From an uncultured Bacilli bacterium (GTDB taxonomy: Bacteria; Bacillota_I; Bacilli_A; RF39; UBA660), in assembly GCA_934131695.1 (NCBI GenBank), contig CAKOZV010000007.1:1-52480 (forward strand): DNA of 52,480 bases, read 5' to 3'. How positions within the stretch are numbered: the first letter of the stretch is position 1; each line of letters starts with the position of its first letter. The translations under genes were made by a program, and so were the position numbers. The notes below the pieces were generated by a model. The model saw only the letters and a list, made by a program, of their open reading frames with translations. It was not told the origin of the DNA and ran no database searches. Positions 9,225 to 18,187 of this stretch are shown here, in pieces.

Positions 9225-11015
9225 TTAAAATCCTCCGCCATCACCAAATGATTCTAACTCTTCTTTGGTAACAACAACGTTTATTCGCATTCGTCTATTT
9301 CCACAAACAAACAAAGCTTCACCTTGTGAGTATCTTTTAATACTATCTCGTTCATTATCATTTAAATCAATTAATAGTGATAAATCATCAACAGCTTGTT
9401 TCTTTAACCCCATAACAAGATAGTATGATGAGTTATCAAAAATAGCTTTACCTTGCGTAATAACTGCTCTATCTGAGAAATCACTTGGTTGTTGGGTAAT
9501 AATTATAGTTCCTGTATTATACTTTCTAGCACGACGTTGTACTTGTGCTAAGAAGTCAGCTCCTAATTCATTATTAGCACCTAATAATACGTGAGCTTCA
9601 TCTACCATTAGAATAGTATTTACACTAGTATCAAGACATAATCCCCAAGCAAAACGTAAGATATTAAAGAACAAAGCATTCTTAGTATTACCTTCAGAGT
9701 TCATTAACTCCTTAATATTAAATACCATAAAGTCACTATCTTTTCGAATAGTAGTCTTACCATCAAAGTAGAATTTAAGTTCTGTTACTAATGGTTTAAC
9801 TTTTAGTTGTAATCTCTGTAAGATATCCTTCTCATGTGTCTGTTCAGGCATTGATAAGATACGTCCTTTAATAGTTGCATATACATCTGTAAAAGTTGGA
9901 TAATCATTACTAGTAAAATGAGAAAAGTCTGTATCAAAACCAATACCAAATCGCTTATAAGTATCTTGTACTACTTCACTAAACATAGTAAGTACATCTT
10001 CAGTAATTGATGGATCATAATATCTCATAAAGGCCTTTAATGATTGTAATGTTCTTGTTAAGACAGTATAACCAAGTCCTTGCTTAATTTCTTCTTCATC
10101 AGCATCAATAATAACTTCAAGGGGATTAATCATACCAAATTGTCCACCCTTACCAATATCAACTGTATCTCCACCAAAAGTTCTTGTAATTTCTTCAAGT
10201 TCATTTTCCGGATCGATTGCCACTATCTGACAACCATTTCTAATATGGCTTCTAAGTATTAATTTAGCAGCCGTACTTTTACCACTACCAGAAGTACCAA
10301 GTATTATCATATTAGCATTATTTCTATTATTTTCTTTTCTTATCTGATATAAGAATTGATTAAATAAAATAACACCACCAGAGAAATCAACTCCAAGTAA
10401 AACAGATAAACCAGGATCCTTTATACTATCAAAGATAAAAGGATACATCGCTGCAATAGTTGGAGATGGTATTGGTGTACCTACCCTTTGTTCAACATCT
10501 TGTGATGGAAAGATTGGTAAGATACTTTTTAATACTTTTTCTTGTTCAAAACGAAGAGATATAGCACGTAACTCCATAGCATCTAAATAGTTCTTAACAT
10601 TAACCTTCTTAAGTTCAAGTTCCTCTTTAGTATCAGCTGTAATCATAATATGCATTTGAAAGTCAAAGATTTTAGACTGACTAGAAGCAAGCATTGATAC
10701 AAAGTACTCTAAACTCTCAGCATCTTGTCTAATCTTTTCCTTAGCTGTCTGATCCTTTTCTTGACGATACTTTTCTCTTAAATCTGCTATTTGTCTATTA
10801 ATCATCTTAGACATCATACTAAATGGAACTGGTATATGTTTGATAACAATTTTAATACCACTCATAGATGTAAGTGTTGATAAATAACCAGGTGATATAT
10901 ATTTAGGATAAGAAATAATTGTTAAAATAGTGGCATACTTATCACTAATAAAGAAATCACTTGGATTAAAATGTAGTCCTTTAGGAGCTATTTGACTCTT
11001 TAAACTTATACTCAT
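9225..11015 (-). CDS. virB4: VirB4-type secretion ATPase, C-terminal/ATPase gene of a split pair
   Basis: 596 residues. It starts inside what is normally the VirB4 N-terminal domain, then carries the motor: Walker A GTSGSGKST at 240-248, DPENE near 268, Walker B TILMVDEAH at 467-475, and the arginine/QQP region (TIIITQQPSDF). VirB4 ATPases energise assembly and substrate transfer in type IV secretion. The start overlaps the end of the 182-residue gene by 4 bp (ATGA), so the two are translationally coupled. Together they give about 778 residues, the usual length of a whole VirB4. No missing catalytic residue is seen. Confidence 0.92.
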   Translation of the reverse strand: MSISLKSQIAPKGLHFNPSDFFISDKYATILTIISYPKYISPGYLSTLTSMSGIKIVIKHIPVPFSMMSKMINRQIADLREKYRQEKDQTAKEKIRQDAESLEYFVSMLASSQSKIFDFQMHIMITADTKEELELKKVNVKNYLDAMELRAISLRFEQEKVLKSILPIFPSQDVEQRVGTPIPSPTIAAMYPFIFDSIKDPGLSVLLGVDFSGGVILFNQFLYQIRKENNRNNANMIILGTSGSGKSTAAKLILRSHIRNGCQIVAIDPENELEEITRTFGGDTVDIGKGGQFGMINPLEVIIDADEEEIKQGLGYTVLTRTLQSLKAFMRYYDPSITEDVLTMFSEVVQDTYKRFGIGFDTDFSHFTSNDYPTFTDVYATIKGRILSMPEQTHEKDILQRLQLKVKPLVTELKFYFDGKTTIRKDSDFMVFNIKELMNSEGNTKNALFFNILRFAWGLCLDTSVNTILMVDEAHVLLGANNELGADFLAQVQRRARKYNTGTIIITQQPSDFSDRAVITQGKAIFDNSSYYLVMGLKKQAVDDLSLLIDLNDNERDSIKRYSQGEALFVCGNRRMRINVVVTKEELESFGDGGGF

Positions 11016-11560
11016 AATGGCATCACCGTCCCAAACTCAGTAGTTTTACCTCCATTTAAGAAGTTATCTAAAATTAATCTCAAATCATCATTACTAACTT
11101 GTGAAGCATTAAGTCCACAGCTAGCTAATCCATTTATTAGTAATCTAATTCTCTTTTGTAGATTATCTGGATTCTTATCTTTAAATAAGATGTAATACTC
11201 TGTATCAACAATACTATTATTCATAAAAGTATTACCCTTTTCTATATCTTGCATAATAATCTTACGAATAGCAGGAGATGGTGTATCATTATATAGCAAT
11301 TGTAACTGTGACATATATACAGATATATCAACCGGTCTATCCGCTACTACTAACCAGAATTCAAAATCAATCATATTATAAAAGTTTTTCAAACTAATCA
11401 AGACATTATCTTGAGCCTGAGCATCCAAGATAAAGATATTTCTTGGAGCTATCTTAACCCCAGTAACTTTATTTTTATCACTACAGACAATCATACCATT
11501 TTGAATAGATTCAACTGGCAACCAATCTTCCGTATAAGCACTACCTATTTTTTTTGCCAT
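11012..11560 (-). CDS. VirB4 N-terminal domain encoded as a separate gene
   Basis: 182 residues. The opening (DWLPVESIQNGMIVCSDKN) and following alpha/beta pattern match the first domain of VirB4/TraE-type ATPases, which usually reads '...i.dG.i...dg....i..v...nf'. It contains no P-loop. It overlaps the downstream ATPase gene by 4 bp and the upstream PrgI-like gene by 20 bp, so the three are made together. The split appears to be a stable gene fission rather than a frameshift, because each part has its own start; comparison with relatives would settle this. Confidence 0.75.
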   Translation of the reverse strand: MAKKIGSAYTEDWLPVESIQNGMIVCSDKNKVTGVKIAPRNIFILDAQAQDNVLISLKNFYNMIDFEFWLVVADRPVDISVYMSQLQLLYNDTPSPAIRKIIMQDIEKGNTFMNNSIVDTEYYILFKDKNPDNLQKRIRLLINGLASCGLNASQVSNDDLRLILDNFLNGGKTTEFGTVMPL

Positions 11561-11855
11561 CGTTTACACACCAACCCTTCCATACATATCTTTGTCTATT
11601 TGTTAAAAAAGCATAACACTCTAGGATAATTGTTAATATATTATGATAATTAGGAATAGGAATAATTAGAAAAGTACAAACACCAGCAGGAAGCATAACA
11701 AGTACTACCTGCATAGTATCATTCATTGGCATCCAAACTAATAACGTTAGTGTTAATAGTACACCGAATCCAAATAGTATCAAATCAAATCCTCTAAATA
11801 TTCCTAAGAACAATTCTCCCTTTTTAGTGTTAGCTGGTATTAAATAATTCATCAA
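11541..11855 (-). CDS. prgI: PrgI-family small membrane protein
   Basis: 104 residues with two adjacent hydrophobic segments (about 23-42 and 46-66) after an MNYLIPANTKKGELFLGIF opening, then a short polar tail ending in WKGWCVNDGKK. Size, two-span layout and position directly before virB4 match PrgI/TrsC-like (VirB3-equivalent) proteins of Gram-positive conjugation systems. It would anchor the ATPase pair at the membrane. It overlaps the next gene by 20 bp. Confidence 0.8.
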   Translation of the reverse strand: MMNYLIPANTKKGELFLGIFRGFDLILFGFGVLLTLTLLVWMPMNDTMQVVLVMLPAGVCTFLIIPIPNYHNILTIILECYAFLTNRQRYVWKGWCVNDGKKNR

Positions 11856-11876
11856 CTAGTCACACTCCTTTTCATA

Positions 11877-13934
11877 TTAAGGTCTAGGGCCTCCGCCACC
11901 AGGACCAGGTCCACCACCAGGTGGATTTTGTCCTGGTGCTGGTGGTGCCCAGTTATTACCATACAAATCATTATTATCAACATCACGTGAACTATTAGGA
12001 TCCCATCTATTGTCACCTCTAGGATTAGTATCACTTACAGGTCTTCTCCAATTATCTGGAGCACCTGAAATTCTATCAAAACCAGCTTGATGACTAGTTC
12101 TTCTACCTCTTGCATTGTACATATCAGGTCTTCTTTCCTCACTATTATTACCAATGAACGGAATTCTTTCACGCAAACTAGGTCTATGCTCTTCTGTAAA
12201 TGTTGGAGTAAGTCGATGTGAATCTGCAAACTCTTTTCCTTCTTTATACTTAGATTCAGCCTTCTTAGCAGCTGTAGCATCAGCAGCCTGACGATTATAA
12301 AGTATTTTTCTCATTTCCTCTTTATCAGCATCACTACCTGTATAAGTAAAGCCATTAGCACTAGCAATAGCACTTAATTGGGCATCAGAAACATTTCCTT
12401 TTAAGAAACGATCATATAAATCTTTTGACTGAGCTGCAACAGATTGTTTATCATACATATTGTCTTTAGCAACTTCAACACCCTCACCAGTTACTCCATA
12501 TCTTCTAGCAAAACGAGTAGCTGAAGCTCTTTGTAATCTTTGATTAGTTGCATTTATAATACCACCTCGAGCTTTTGAATCACCTGTTCTAAGTTGTGCT
12601 GCCAAATCACGGCCTGCAGCCCAACCAAAGGGAGCAGCTTTTCCCTGAGCAGCTGCCTGACTAGCTGTACTAAATGCTCCCATAGCAGCAGCTCCCGCTC
12701 CAGCTAGTCCGGCTCCTCCAATTATGGAAGCAGTTCCAGCCATCATACTTGAAAGTCCAACATTTCCCATTGGTTTTCCTTTAATACCTAAAATATCCTT
12801 AATGAATTGTGGTGCCTGTCTGATAAAAATAAGTATACCTAAAATTATAAACACCATAGCAACACCATAAACAAATGTATAACCTTTGGCATTATCACCA
12901 AAAATATCCATACCACCACTCATTACAACTTGAATCAGAAACAATCCAAAATAAACTATAGCAATTCTAACAAACAAATCAACGTAAGTAGAAATTAATG
13001 ATTTAATCCAATTATCAAAGGCACCGCCACCTTGTTTGGGTGGATTAATATAGGAAATAATTGGAACTGGTGCAACAAGTCGTAAAATAGCCAGTTTAAT
13101 AGCTCGAACGGCAATATCAACCGTAAACCCAGTAATAATTAGAGTCATAATCAACATTACTAAAGCACCAATAACCGGTGTATAAGCAAACGCATATCTT
13201 TTAGCACCTATATCAGCATTTTTACACTCATCATTAATATGGTCTAAAATTACTACTGGTAAGATATTTTCCTCAGCATAATGAGAAGCATTTACTTCAG
13301 CAGGACATATAGTATTTTCACATGTTGAAGAGTCCTCACAAGGAGGTTTAGTATCATCTTTAACATTAATTCTTACGAAAACTTTTAGCACAGTAGATGC
13401 CATCGCATTTCCTATATCACTTAAATTATTTACGTCCATACTATTGCTAGTGCTATCAGTTGCAGTACCAAGAATTAATTTTGCAATTATATTTTCTGAT
13501 AAAATTGCATCCTGTGCTTTATATAAAAAGCCAAATAATATTCCGTGCTCATTAATATAAGAATTAAAGCTATGTTGAGCAGCATTAGGAATATTAATCG
13601 GTATAACAAGAGTAAGCATAAATAGAGCCGTTACAATTCTAATAGCTATTTTTCCAGCACCCTGTTTTTGGTCTTTAACAAGATCTGGATTTATAATAAT
13701 ATTTAGAATTGACATAGCTAGCTTAAATATCATAATTATTCCTAAAATAAGTTGAATTCTTGAATAAAATACTTTAATTACGTCACCACTTACAATAGTT
13801 GCATTAGCTACTAAGAAAAATATTTTATAAATAGCTCCTAACATAGCAACCGCAATACTATCAAAAATAGTTAAAAAGATACGAAAGCCATCTAAAAACA
13901 TACCAGGCTTACTACTTTCCCATGCAGCTATCAT
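11877..13934 (-). CDS. VirB6/TrbL-like polytopic membrane channel protein
   Basis: 685 residues. The first 60% contains about seven hydrophobic spans, including MLGAIYKIFFLVANATIV, IVTALFMLTLVIPINI, LVMLIMTLIITGF, IVYFGLFLIQVV and VYGVAMVFIILGILIFI. It also has an extracellular loop with four Cys (PPCEDSSTCENTICPAE). A Gly/Ala-rich segment (about 395-430) leads into a soluble, charged, Arg-rich C-terminus that ends in a Pro/Gly tail (PPGGGPGPGGGGPRP). This layout fits VirB6/TrbL proteins, which form part of the inner-membrane channel. It lies between the VirB2-like genes and prgI, as in Gram-positive type IV operons. Confidence 0.8.
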   Translation of the reverse strand: MIAAWESSKPGMFLDGFRIFLTIFDSIAVAMLGAIYKIFFLVANATIVSGDVIKVFYSRIQLILGIIMIFKLAMSILNIIINPDLVKDQKQGAGKIAIRIVTALFMLTLVIPINIPNAAQHSFNSYINEHGILFGFLYKAQDAILSENIIAKLILGTATDSTSNSMDVNNLSDIGNAMASTVLKVFVRINVKDDTKPPCEDSSTCENTICPAEVNASHYAEENILPVVILDHINDECKNADIGAKRYAFAYTPVIGALVMLIMTLIITGFTVDIAVRAIKLAILRLVAPVPIISYINPPKQGGGAFDNWIKSLISTYVDLFVRIAIVYFGLFLIQVVMSGGMDIFGDNAKGYTFVYGVAMVFIILGILIFIRQAPQFIKDILGIKGKPMGNVGLSSMMAGTASIIGGAGLAGAGAAAMGAFSTASQAAAQGKAAPFGWAAGRDLAAQLRTGDSKARGGIINATNQRLQRASATRFARRYGVTGEGVEVAKDNMYDKQSVAAQSKDLYDRFLKGNVSDAQLSAIASANGFTYTGSDADKEEMRKILYNRQAADATAAKKAESKYKEGKEFADSHRLTPTFTEEHRPSLRERIPFIGNNSEERRPDMYNARGRRTSHQAGFDRISGAPDNWRRPVSDTNPRGDNRWDPNSSRDVDNNDLYGNNWAPPAPGQNPPGGGPGPGGGGPRP

Positions 13935-13949
13935 TTACATCAACTCCTT

Positions 13950-15083
13950 TTATTTTAAACCACAAGTTGGATCACTTATTCCATTTATCAGTCCAAGTAA
14001 TAGTTCTACAAACGTAGGTACCAAAAACAATGCTAAAGCAGCTATCAAACGAATAACCAATCTTGATTGAGCCTTTTTAAAAGCTTCTTCCTCACTAGAT
14101 GCAATTGCTTTAATAAAGTCTAAAGCACTAAGTAGTACAACTAGGATTGGTCCGGCTATCTTTATATAATTAAGTAATCTTTGAAGTAGCCAACCAAAAC
14201 TACCTTCGGTTTTTGTATCAATTAATTGACTACAACTATCATACTTTTGATTCAATCCATCAAGAGTAGCATTATTATTGTACGTCCTATTATCATCAAC
14301 TACATTACCATTACTATCTACAGTAGATCTATTAGTATCAGTTTCTCCACCGGTATCATAAACAGTTGTCTTAACATTAACTCCTTCTTTTCCATAAGTA
14401 TCAGACTTAGTATAAATATACTGTGGACAAGTAAATGTATTATTATTATAGAATTTACCTGGCACATCAATCGAAAGAGTGCAATAACCACTAACTACTG
14501 TACAACTACCTTTAACTTTATTATTACTTTTTGGTTTTATAGTAATCTCTCTAGCAGATTGTGTTTTATTTGTAGAAGCACTAACAACTTTTCTAACATA
14601 TTTACATTCTTTAGCAGAAGATGAACTTAGTTTAAATTGTATTCCTGAATTATTAGCATCAGAATTAGAGGTAGTTCCACTAAGCTTAGTACCTTTTAAG
14701 TTTGAAGAACATCTACTATCTATAGTTAGTGCACCATTTTTACAATTAGTTTGATTCTTATAGATTTTAAAATTTCCAGAAGTATTTTGTACATAAATAC
14801 TAATTGAAGGACAACTACCGTCAGAATTTAAAGCAATACCATTCTTATTAGCAAATTTAGCAGGACGAGTTGAAAAAGGTGATGTAGCATTAGTTAAGCG
14901 TTTTTCATTATCTCCCGTACTCAAAATGAAATCACCTGTAACAGTAGTACCATCAGTATTAGTTCCGATTAGTTTACTAGTCCAAGAATACTTACATTGA
15001 GTTGCAGCAAATACATCATCAGGCATTAAAAATACAAAGGATATTAAAAATAATACTATAAAATATACATTTATTTTCTTCAT
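13950..15083 (-). CDS. Secreted protein with C-terminal VirB2/TrbC-like two-span domain
   Basis: 377 residues. A signal peptide (1-26, ending VFAATQC) is followed by a Ser/Thr/Asn-rich ectodomain of about 260 residues with many Cys. Two membrane spans at the C-terminus (about 297-322 and 343-368) flank SSEEEAFKKAQSRLVIRL. The 122-residue protein just upstream has the same two-span unit (ASDEKQVKEAQSKLIKRC), so this looks like a pilin-type or channel-ring VirB2/TrbC domain with a large added ectodomain. It ends CGLK, and directly precedes the VirB6-like gene. It could be a tip or minor subunit; that is inference. Confidence 0.75.
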   Translation of the reverse strand: MKKINVYFIVLFLISFVFLMPDDVFAATQCKYSWTSKLIGTNTDGTTVTGDFILSTGDNEKRLTNATSPFSTRPAKFANKNGIALNSDGSCPSISIYVQNTSGNFKIYKNQTNCKNGALTIDSRCSSNLKGTKLSGTTSNSDANNSGIQFKLSSSSAKECKYVRKVVSASTNKTQSAREITIKPKSNNKVKGSCTVVSGYCTLSIDVPGKFYNNNTFTCPQYIYTKSDTYGKEGVNVKTTVYDTGGETDTNRSTVDSNGNVVDDNRTYNNNATLDGLNQKYDSCSQLIDTKTEGSFGWLLQRLLNYIKIAGPILVVLLSALDFIKAIASSEEEAFKKAQSRLVIRLIAALALFLVPTFVELLLGLINGISDPTCGLK

Positions 15084-15151
15084 AAAAGGCCCTCCACAAG
15101 AGTAGTCTAATAAATTAGACCAATCAAGATAATTGTATCAAAAAAAAAGAA

Positions 15152-15176
15152 AAATAGCAATTTATACTTGCTATTT
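15152..15176 (-). terminator. Internal terminator after the small VirB2-like gene
   Basis: On the minus strand AAATAGCAA-gtata-AATTGCTATTT forms a 9-bp stem followed by TTTTTCTTTTTTTT. It lies between the 122-residue gene and the 377-residue gene, so it should leave the small subunit in excess over later genes. Confidence 0.8.
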
Positions 15177-15183
15177 AATATTA

Positions 15184-15552
15184 TTAATTTTTACCAGCAG
15201 CATTCCAACAAGCACGCCAATCAGTAATACCTGTAGCTGAATCACCTGCAGCAGTTGAAACCATTGATAAAATTACATTAACAATTGTTACAATAAAGAA
15301 TACTGCAACTGCATAGATACAACGTTTAATAAGCTTACTTTGTGCCTCTTTAACTTGTTTTTCATCTGAAGCAATAACAGCTTTTGCTAAATCTAATGTT
15401 CCAAGAACAATTAGGATAATTGGAATACCAATTTGTAAAATAGGAAATACACCTCTACGGATAATTTTAACTAAAAACAATAAACCATGACAAGCTTGGT
15501 CATTAATAGGACTAACATTTCCTAATACTTGTACTAAACTTAATAAATTCAT
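15184..15552 (-). CDS. VirB2/TrbC-like small membrane subunit (putative T4SS pilin)
   Basis: 122 residues with hydrophobic spans at about 23-55 and 80-100 separated by a charged loop (SDEKQVKEAQSKLIKRC). This is the usual layout of VirB2/TrbC-type subunits in Gram-positive type IV systems. It has a strong promoter of its own (15577-15605) and a terminator right after it (15152-15176), the arrangement expected for an abundant structural subunit. A signal peptide is not obvious. The C-terminus carries one Trp-Arg-Ala-Cys-Trp patch. Confidence 0.8.
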   Translation of the reverse strand: MNLLSLVQVLGNVSPINDQACHGLLFLVKIIRRGVFPILQIGIPIILIVLGTLDLAKAVIASDEKQVKEAQSKLIKRCIYAVAVFFIVTIVNVILSMVSTAAGDSATGITDWRACWNAAGKN

Positions 15553-15576
15553 ATCACTTTCTCCTTCTCACTTATT

Positions 15577-15605
15577 ATAATATAAAATTTAGTATTATTT
15601 GTCAA
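15577..15605 (-). promoter_or_regulatory. Strong sigma-A type promoter for the VirB2-like gene
   Basis: TTGACA (15600-15605) and TATTAT (15577-15582) on the minus strand are 17 bp apart, in the 56-bp gap before the 122-residue gene. Confidence 0.8.
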
Positions 15606-15608
15606 TTA

Positions 15609-16586
15609 TTAACGTTTGAATAATCCAAAAATCTTTCCTTCTTCTTTTACCTCATTTTTATTTAAAAGGCCTAACTTGGTTAAAAAGTCAGCTATTATCG
15701 GACTTCTTTCTCTATCATTTAATGGAGGAATATTATAGAAGACTTTAGTTCGTCCTTCATATTCAAAATCCATGACATCTTTATTAGTTAATAAACTTTG
15801 ATTTAATACTATCTTTTTTCCTCTTAATTCTTCAAATATCTTTCTATTTCTTAGCATCAATTTATTAAGCCGAATACTAGATGGTTCTAAAAGATATAAC
15901 ACATCCCCACATACTCCATCATTGTCCGAATCATTTAAGTCAATAAGTATTACTGAAGCATCCTTGTGCTTAACAATTTCTGTCATCAAATCAGAATCAT
16001 TAGTAGAAATCATATTTTTATCATTGAAATATAAAAAATCATGTTTATTTATTTCAAGTGCTAAAACACTCATTCCATATGTTTGCTCAAGTTCTTTTTT
16101 TAACATGTAAATTAAGGTAGTAGAACCTGCATGATCCGTAATATTACGAATACCAATTATTTGATTACCACTCATTACTTTTTCATTAATTGTACTAGAA
16201 AGATTATTAAGTTGTTGAATATGGGCAACATCTTTATAAGTATTAGGATGCTCTAAACAATACTTAACCCCATCTAAATTAGTAGTAAAATTATAAATAC
16301 CCATAGAAATAATCTTAGATAAATAACTACTAGATGTAGATATTGTATTATTTGGTAAAACCAATATAATCTTTTCTGCATCAAGTCCAATAGATATTTT
16401 CTGTATATTAGTAATATTATCATAATCTTCAATAGCCGTAATATCAAGGATCATTCTAGCATAAAAGAAGTTCTTAAACATAGAAACAATTTCCTCTGCC
16501 GTATGAACTCCCTCTACACTTTTCATGACATCAATATCAAGGTGGGATAACATTTCTCTAGCTTCATTTGCAATTATAACGTACAT
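15609..16586 (-). CDS. TadZ/CpaE-like pilus assembly protein with degenerate P-loop
   Basis: 325 residues. The N-terminal 120 or so residues look like the receiver-like domain of CpaE/TadZ proteins. The C-terminal part follows the MinD/ParA-type fold pattern (GIRNITDHAGSTTLIYML, then ASVILIDLND). In a normal deviant Walker A the loop would read GGxGKTT; here it is TDHAGSTTL, with no Lys. TadZ proteins localise the Tad machine at the membrane and several lack ATPase activity. It sits just after the TadE-like gene, 10 bp away. Assignment rests on fold pattern and neighbours. Confidence 0.65.
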   Translation of the reverse strand: MYVIIANEAREMLSHLDIDVMKSVEGVHTAEEIVSMFKNFFYARMILDITAIEDYDNITNIQKISIGLDAEKIILVLPNNTISTSSSYLSKIISMGIYNFTTNLDGVKYCLEHPNTYKDVAHIQQLNNLSSTINEKVMSGNQIIGIRNITDHAGSTTLIYMLKKELEQTYGMSVLALEINKHDFLYFNDKNMISTNDSDLMTEIVKHKDASVILIDLNDSDNDGVCGDVLYLLEPSSIRLNKLMLRNRKIFEELRGKKIVLNQSLLTNKDVMDFEYEGRTKVFYNIPPLNDRERSPIIADFLTKLGLLNKNEVKEEGKIFGLFKR

Positions 16587-16596
16587 GTCTTTCCTC

Positions 16597-17097
16597 CTAC
16601 CTATTCATTGATTGACAACCATTTTTAGCATAAACTGTCTTTGTTTCACCTTTTACTGCCAAAATATCAGGTAACCCTGTAAAGATTCTGTTAAGAATCG
16701 GAATATCCATATTTACATAAGTTTTAACACCGTAATAAACTCCTCTATACGATGCATCATCAGAAGTAATAGTATTATCACCTGTATTATCAAAACATTT
16801 AATGCAGTAACCATCTTGACCATTACAATACCAACCATCGACATTGTTATTATTTCTAACAAATTCTTGTTGTACTGAAGAAAGACCATATCCTGCTGTT
16901 TTAACTAATGAACTGATTCTCTTAGCAGCATTATCGCCTTCTGAAAATCCTTCATTTTCTTCAACAATATTGATAATCTGATTCTTAACTCTAAATGCAC
17001 GAGTATAATTGACAGAGTATGCCATATACCCATTAACTAATATAACAAAAACTAAGATAATTTGTAATGAAAAAACTCCACCAATCGCATCACGCAT
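16597..17097 (-). CDS. TadE-like pseudopilin
   Basis: 166 residues. The short N-terminus MRDAIGGVFSLQ leads into one hydrophobic segment (about 10-30) and then a soluble domain with two Cys pairs (DGWYCNGQDGYCIKC). This is the layout of TadE/TadF-type minor pilins: short leader, hydrophobic helix, small exposed domain. It follows the Flp-like gene and precedes the TadZ-like gene. Confidence 0.65.
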   Translation of the reverse strand: MRDAIGGVFSLQIILVFVILVNGYMAYSVNYTRAFRVKNQIINIVEENEGFSEGDNAAKRISSLVKTAGYGLSSVQQEFVRNNNNVDGWYCNGQDGYCIKCFDNTGDNTITSDDASYRGVYYGVKTYVNMDIPILNRIFTGLPDILAVKGETKTVYAKNGCQSMNR

Positions 17098-17144
17098 TTA
17101 TATACACCTCTTTACCTTATTGACCAACAATATTAAATTGATAA

Positions 17145-17327
17145 TTAACCTTTTCCTGGAGTAGCTGGATTAACAGTATTAACTTGTGAATTAACATTTT
17201 TATTCCATTGATTTTGGATATTTGGTCTAATAACTGTTGGCCAAAACACTGCAAAGAATGCAGTAATTACACCAATTAAAACAATAGTAACAACTGTCAT
17301 ATTTAATTCTCCTGTTGCCTCTTTCAT
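17145..17327 (-). CDS. Flp-like major pilin candidate
   Basis: 60 residues. A short start MKEATGELNMTVV precedes one long hydrophobic segment (about 9-32) and a small polar tail (NQWNKNVNSQVNTVN). Size and shape fit Flp/Tad major pilins, with a possible cut near the Gly-Glu at residues 6-7. It has its own promoter at 17361-17388, consistent with high expression. No prepilin peptidase gene occurs in the window. Confidence 0.65.
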   Translation of the reverse strand: MKEATGELNMTVVTIVLIGVITAFFAVFWPTVIRPNIQNQWNKNVNSQVNTVNPATPGKG

Positions 17328-17360
17328 CTTATCTTATCTCCTTTCCTATTGTATAAAACA

Positions 17361-17388
17361 ATTATAACAAATAATTAATAGTTTGTAA
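17361..17388 (-). promoter_or_regulatory. Likely promoter for the Flp-like gene
   Basis: TTACAA (17383-17388) and TATAAT (17361-17366) on the minus strand are 16 bp apart. A small hairpin AATAGT-ACTATT overlaps the upstream edge and may end part of the TadC transcripts. Confidence 0.55.
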
Positions 17389-17405
17389 CTATTTTTTTTA
17401 TCTTT

Positions 17406-18185
17406 TTATACCATCATTGTCATCATAGAAACTAAAATAATTCCCATAACACTAACACCAGTTACAACAAGCATAATCATTGTCTGTTGTTCCATATGAT
17501 TAAGTCTTTCTTTATACTTAGTCTCACGAGCTTTAGCTTGTAAGTTAGATACTGTCTTAGAAAACATTAAAAGTCTTTCTTGTTTTCTTTCTTGACCACC
17601 TATACCTAAACGATAAAGTAAACGCATCATTCGCATAGAATCTCTTACTGGATATTCATTAGCAAAATCCATATATGGTTGAATAGATGAATCACCTGCA
17701 TTAATCTTTTCAATCATATTTTTAAGACCAGGTTTAAAAATATCAGGAGCATCTGAAATACTTTTACCAATAGCTACTGGCACAGTATAATGCTGAATTA
17801 ATATTTCCAAACTCTTTAGATAGTATGGTAACATTATATCTATTTGATACAAATGTTTTTTATAATAGCTTTTTAATCTCATATAAGGATATTTAAAAGC
17901 AACAAAACCAATTACTACTGCTAATAAAATATTTAATAAACTTATAGTGTTAAGAGATATAAATAAAACTACAAAGATAGTTACAACACCAATATTAATT
18001 CTTTTTTGAAATAAAACATTACTATCTGCTTTATCACCATATTTAGCAGATACTAAAAAGTCATAATCATCTTCTCTTAAAAGATTAAAATATTTAGAGT
18101 TATCTTTTATAAACTTATCTTTATCAATAGTATGATTATATAGTAATACTGCTATAATAATAACCGCTACAACAATTACTTCCAT
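17406..18185 (-). CDS. tadC: TadC-like inner-membrane platform protein
   Basis: 259 residues with a first membrane segment (1-16), a central pair (about 68-98) and a last span at 235-257 (MIMLVVTGVSVMGIILVSM). Between the last two groups lies the conserved T2SSF-type helical region, including ERLLMFSKTVSNLQAKARETKYKERL. TadC pairs with TadB as the membrane platform of Tad pili. It is 2 bp from tadB. Confidence 0.8.
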   Translation of the reverse strand: MEVIVVAVIIIAVLLYNHTIDKDKFIKDNSKYFNLLREDDYDFLVSAKYGDKADSNVLFQKRINIGVVTIFVVLFISLNTISLLNILLAVVIGFVAFKYPYMRLKSYYKKHLYQIDIMLPYYLKSLEILIQHYTVPVAIGKSISDAPDIFKPGLKNMIEKINAGDSSIQPYMDFANEYPVRDSMRMMRLLYRLGIGGQERKQERLLMFSKTVSNLQAKARETKYKERLNHMEQQTMIMLVVTGVSVMGIILVSMMTMMV

Positions 18186-18187
18186 AT

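Noticed and set aside
11852..12280. Two minus-strand frames overlapping the VirB6-like C-terminus
   Set aside because: They are out-of-frame readings of the Arg/Gly/Pro-rich coding tail and resemble no protein.
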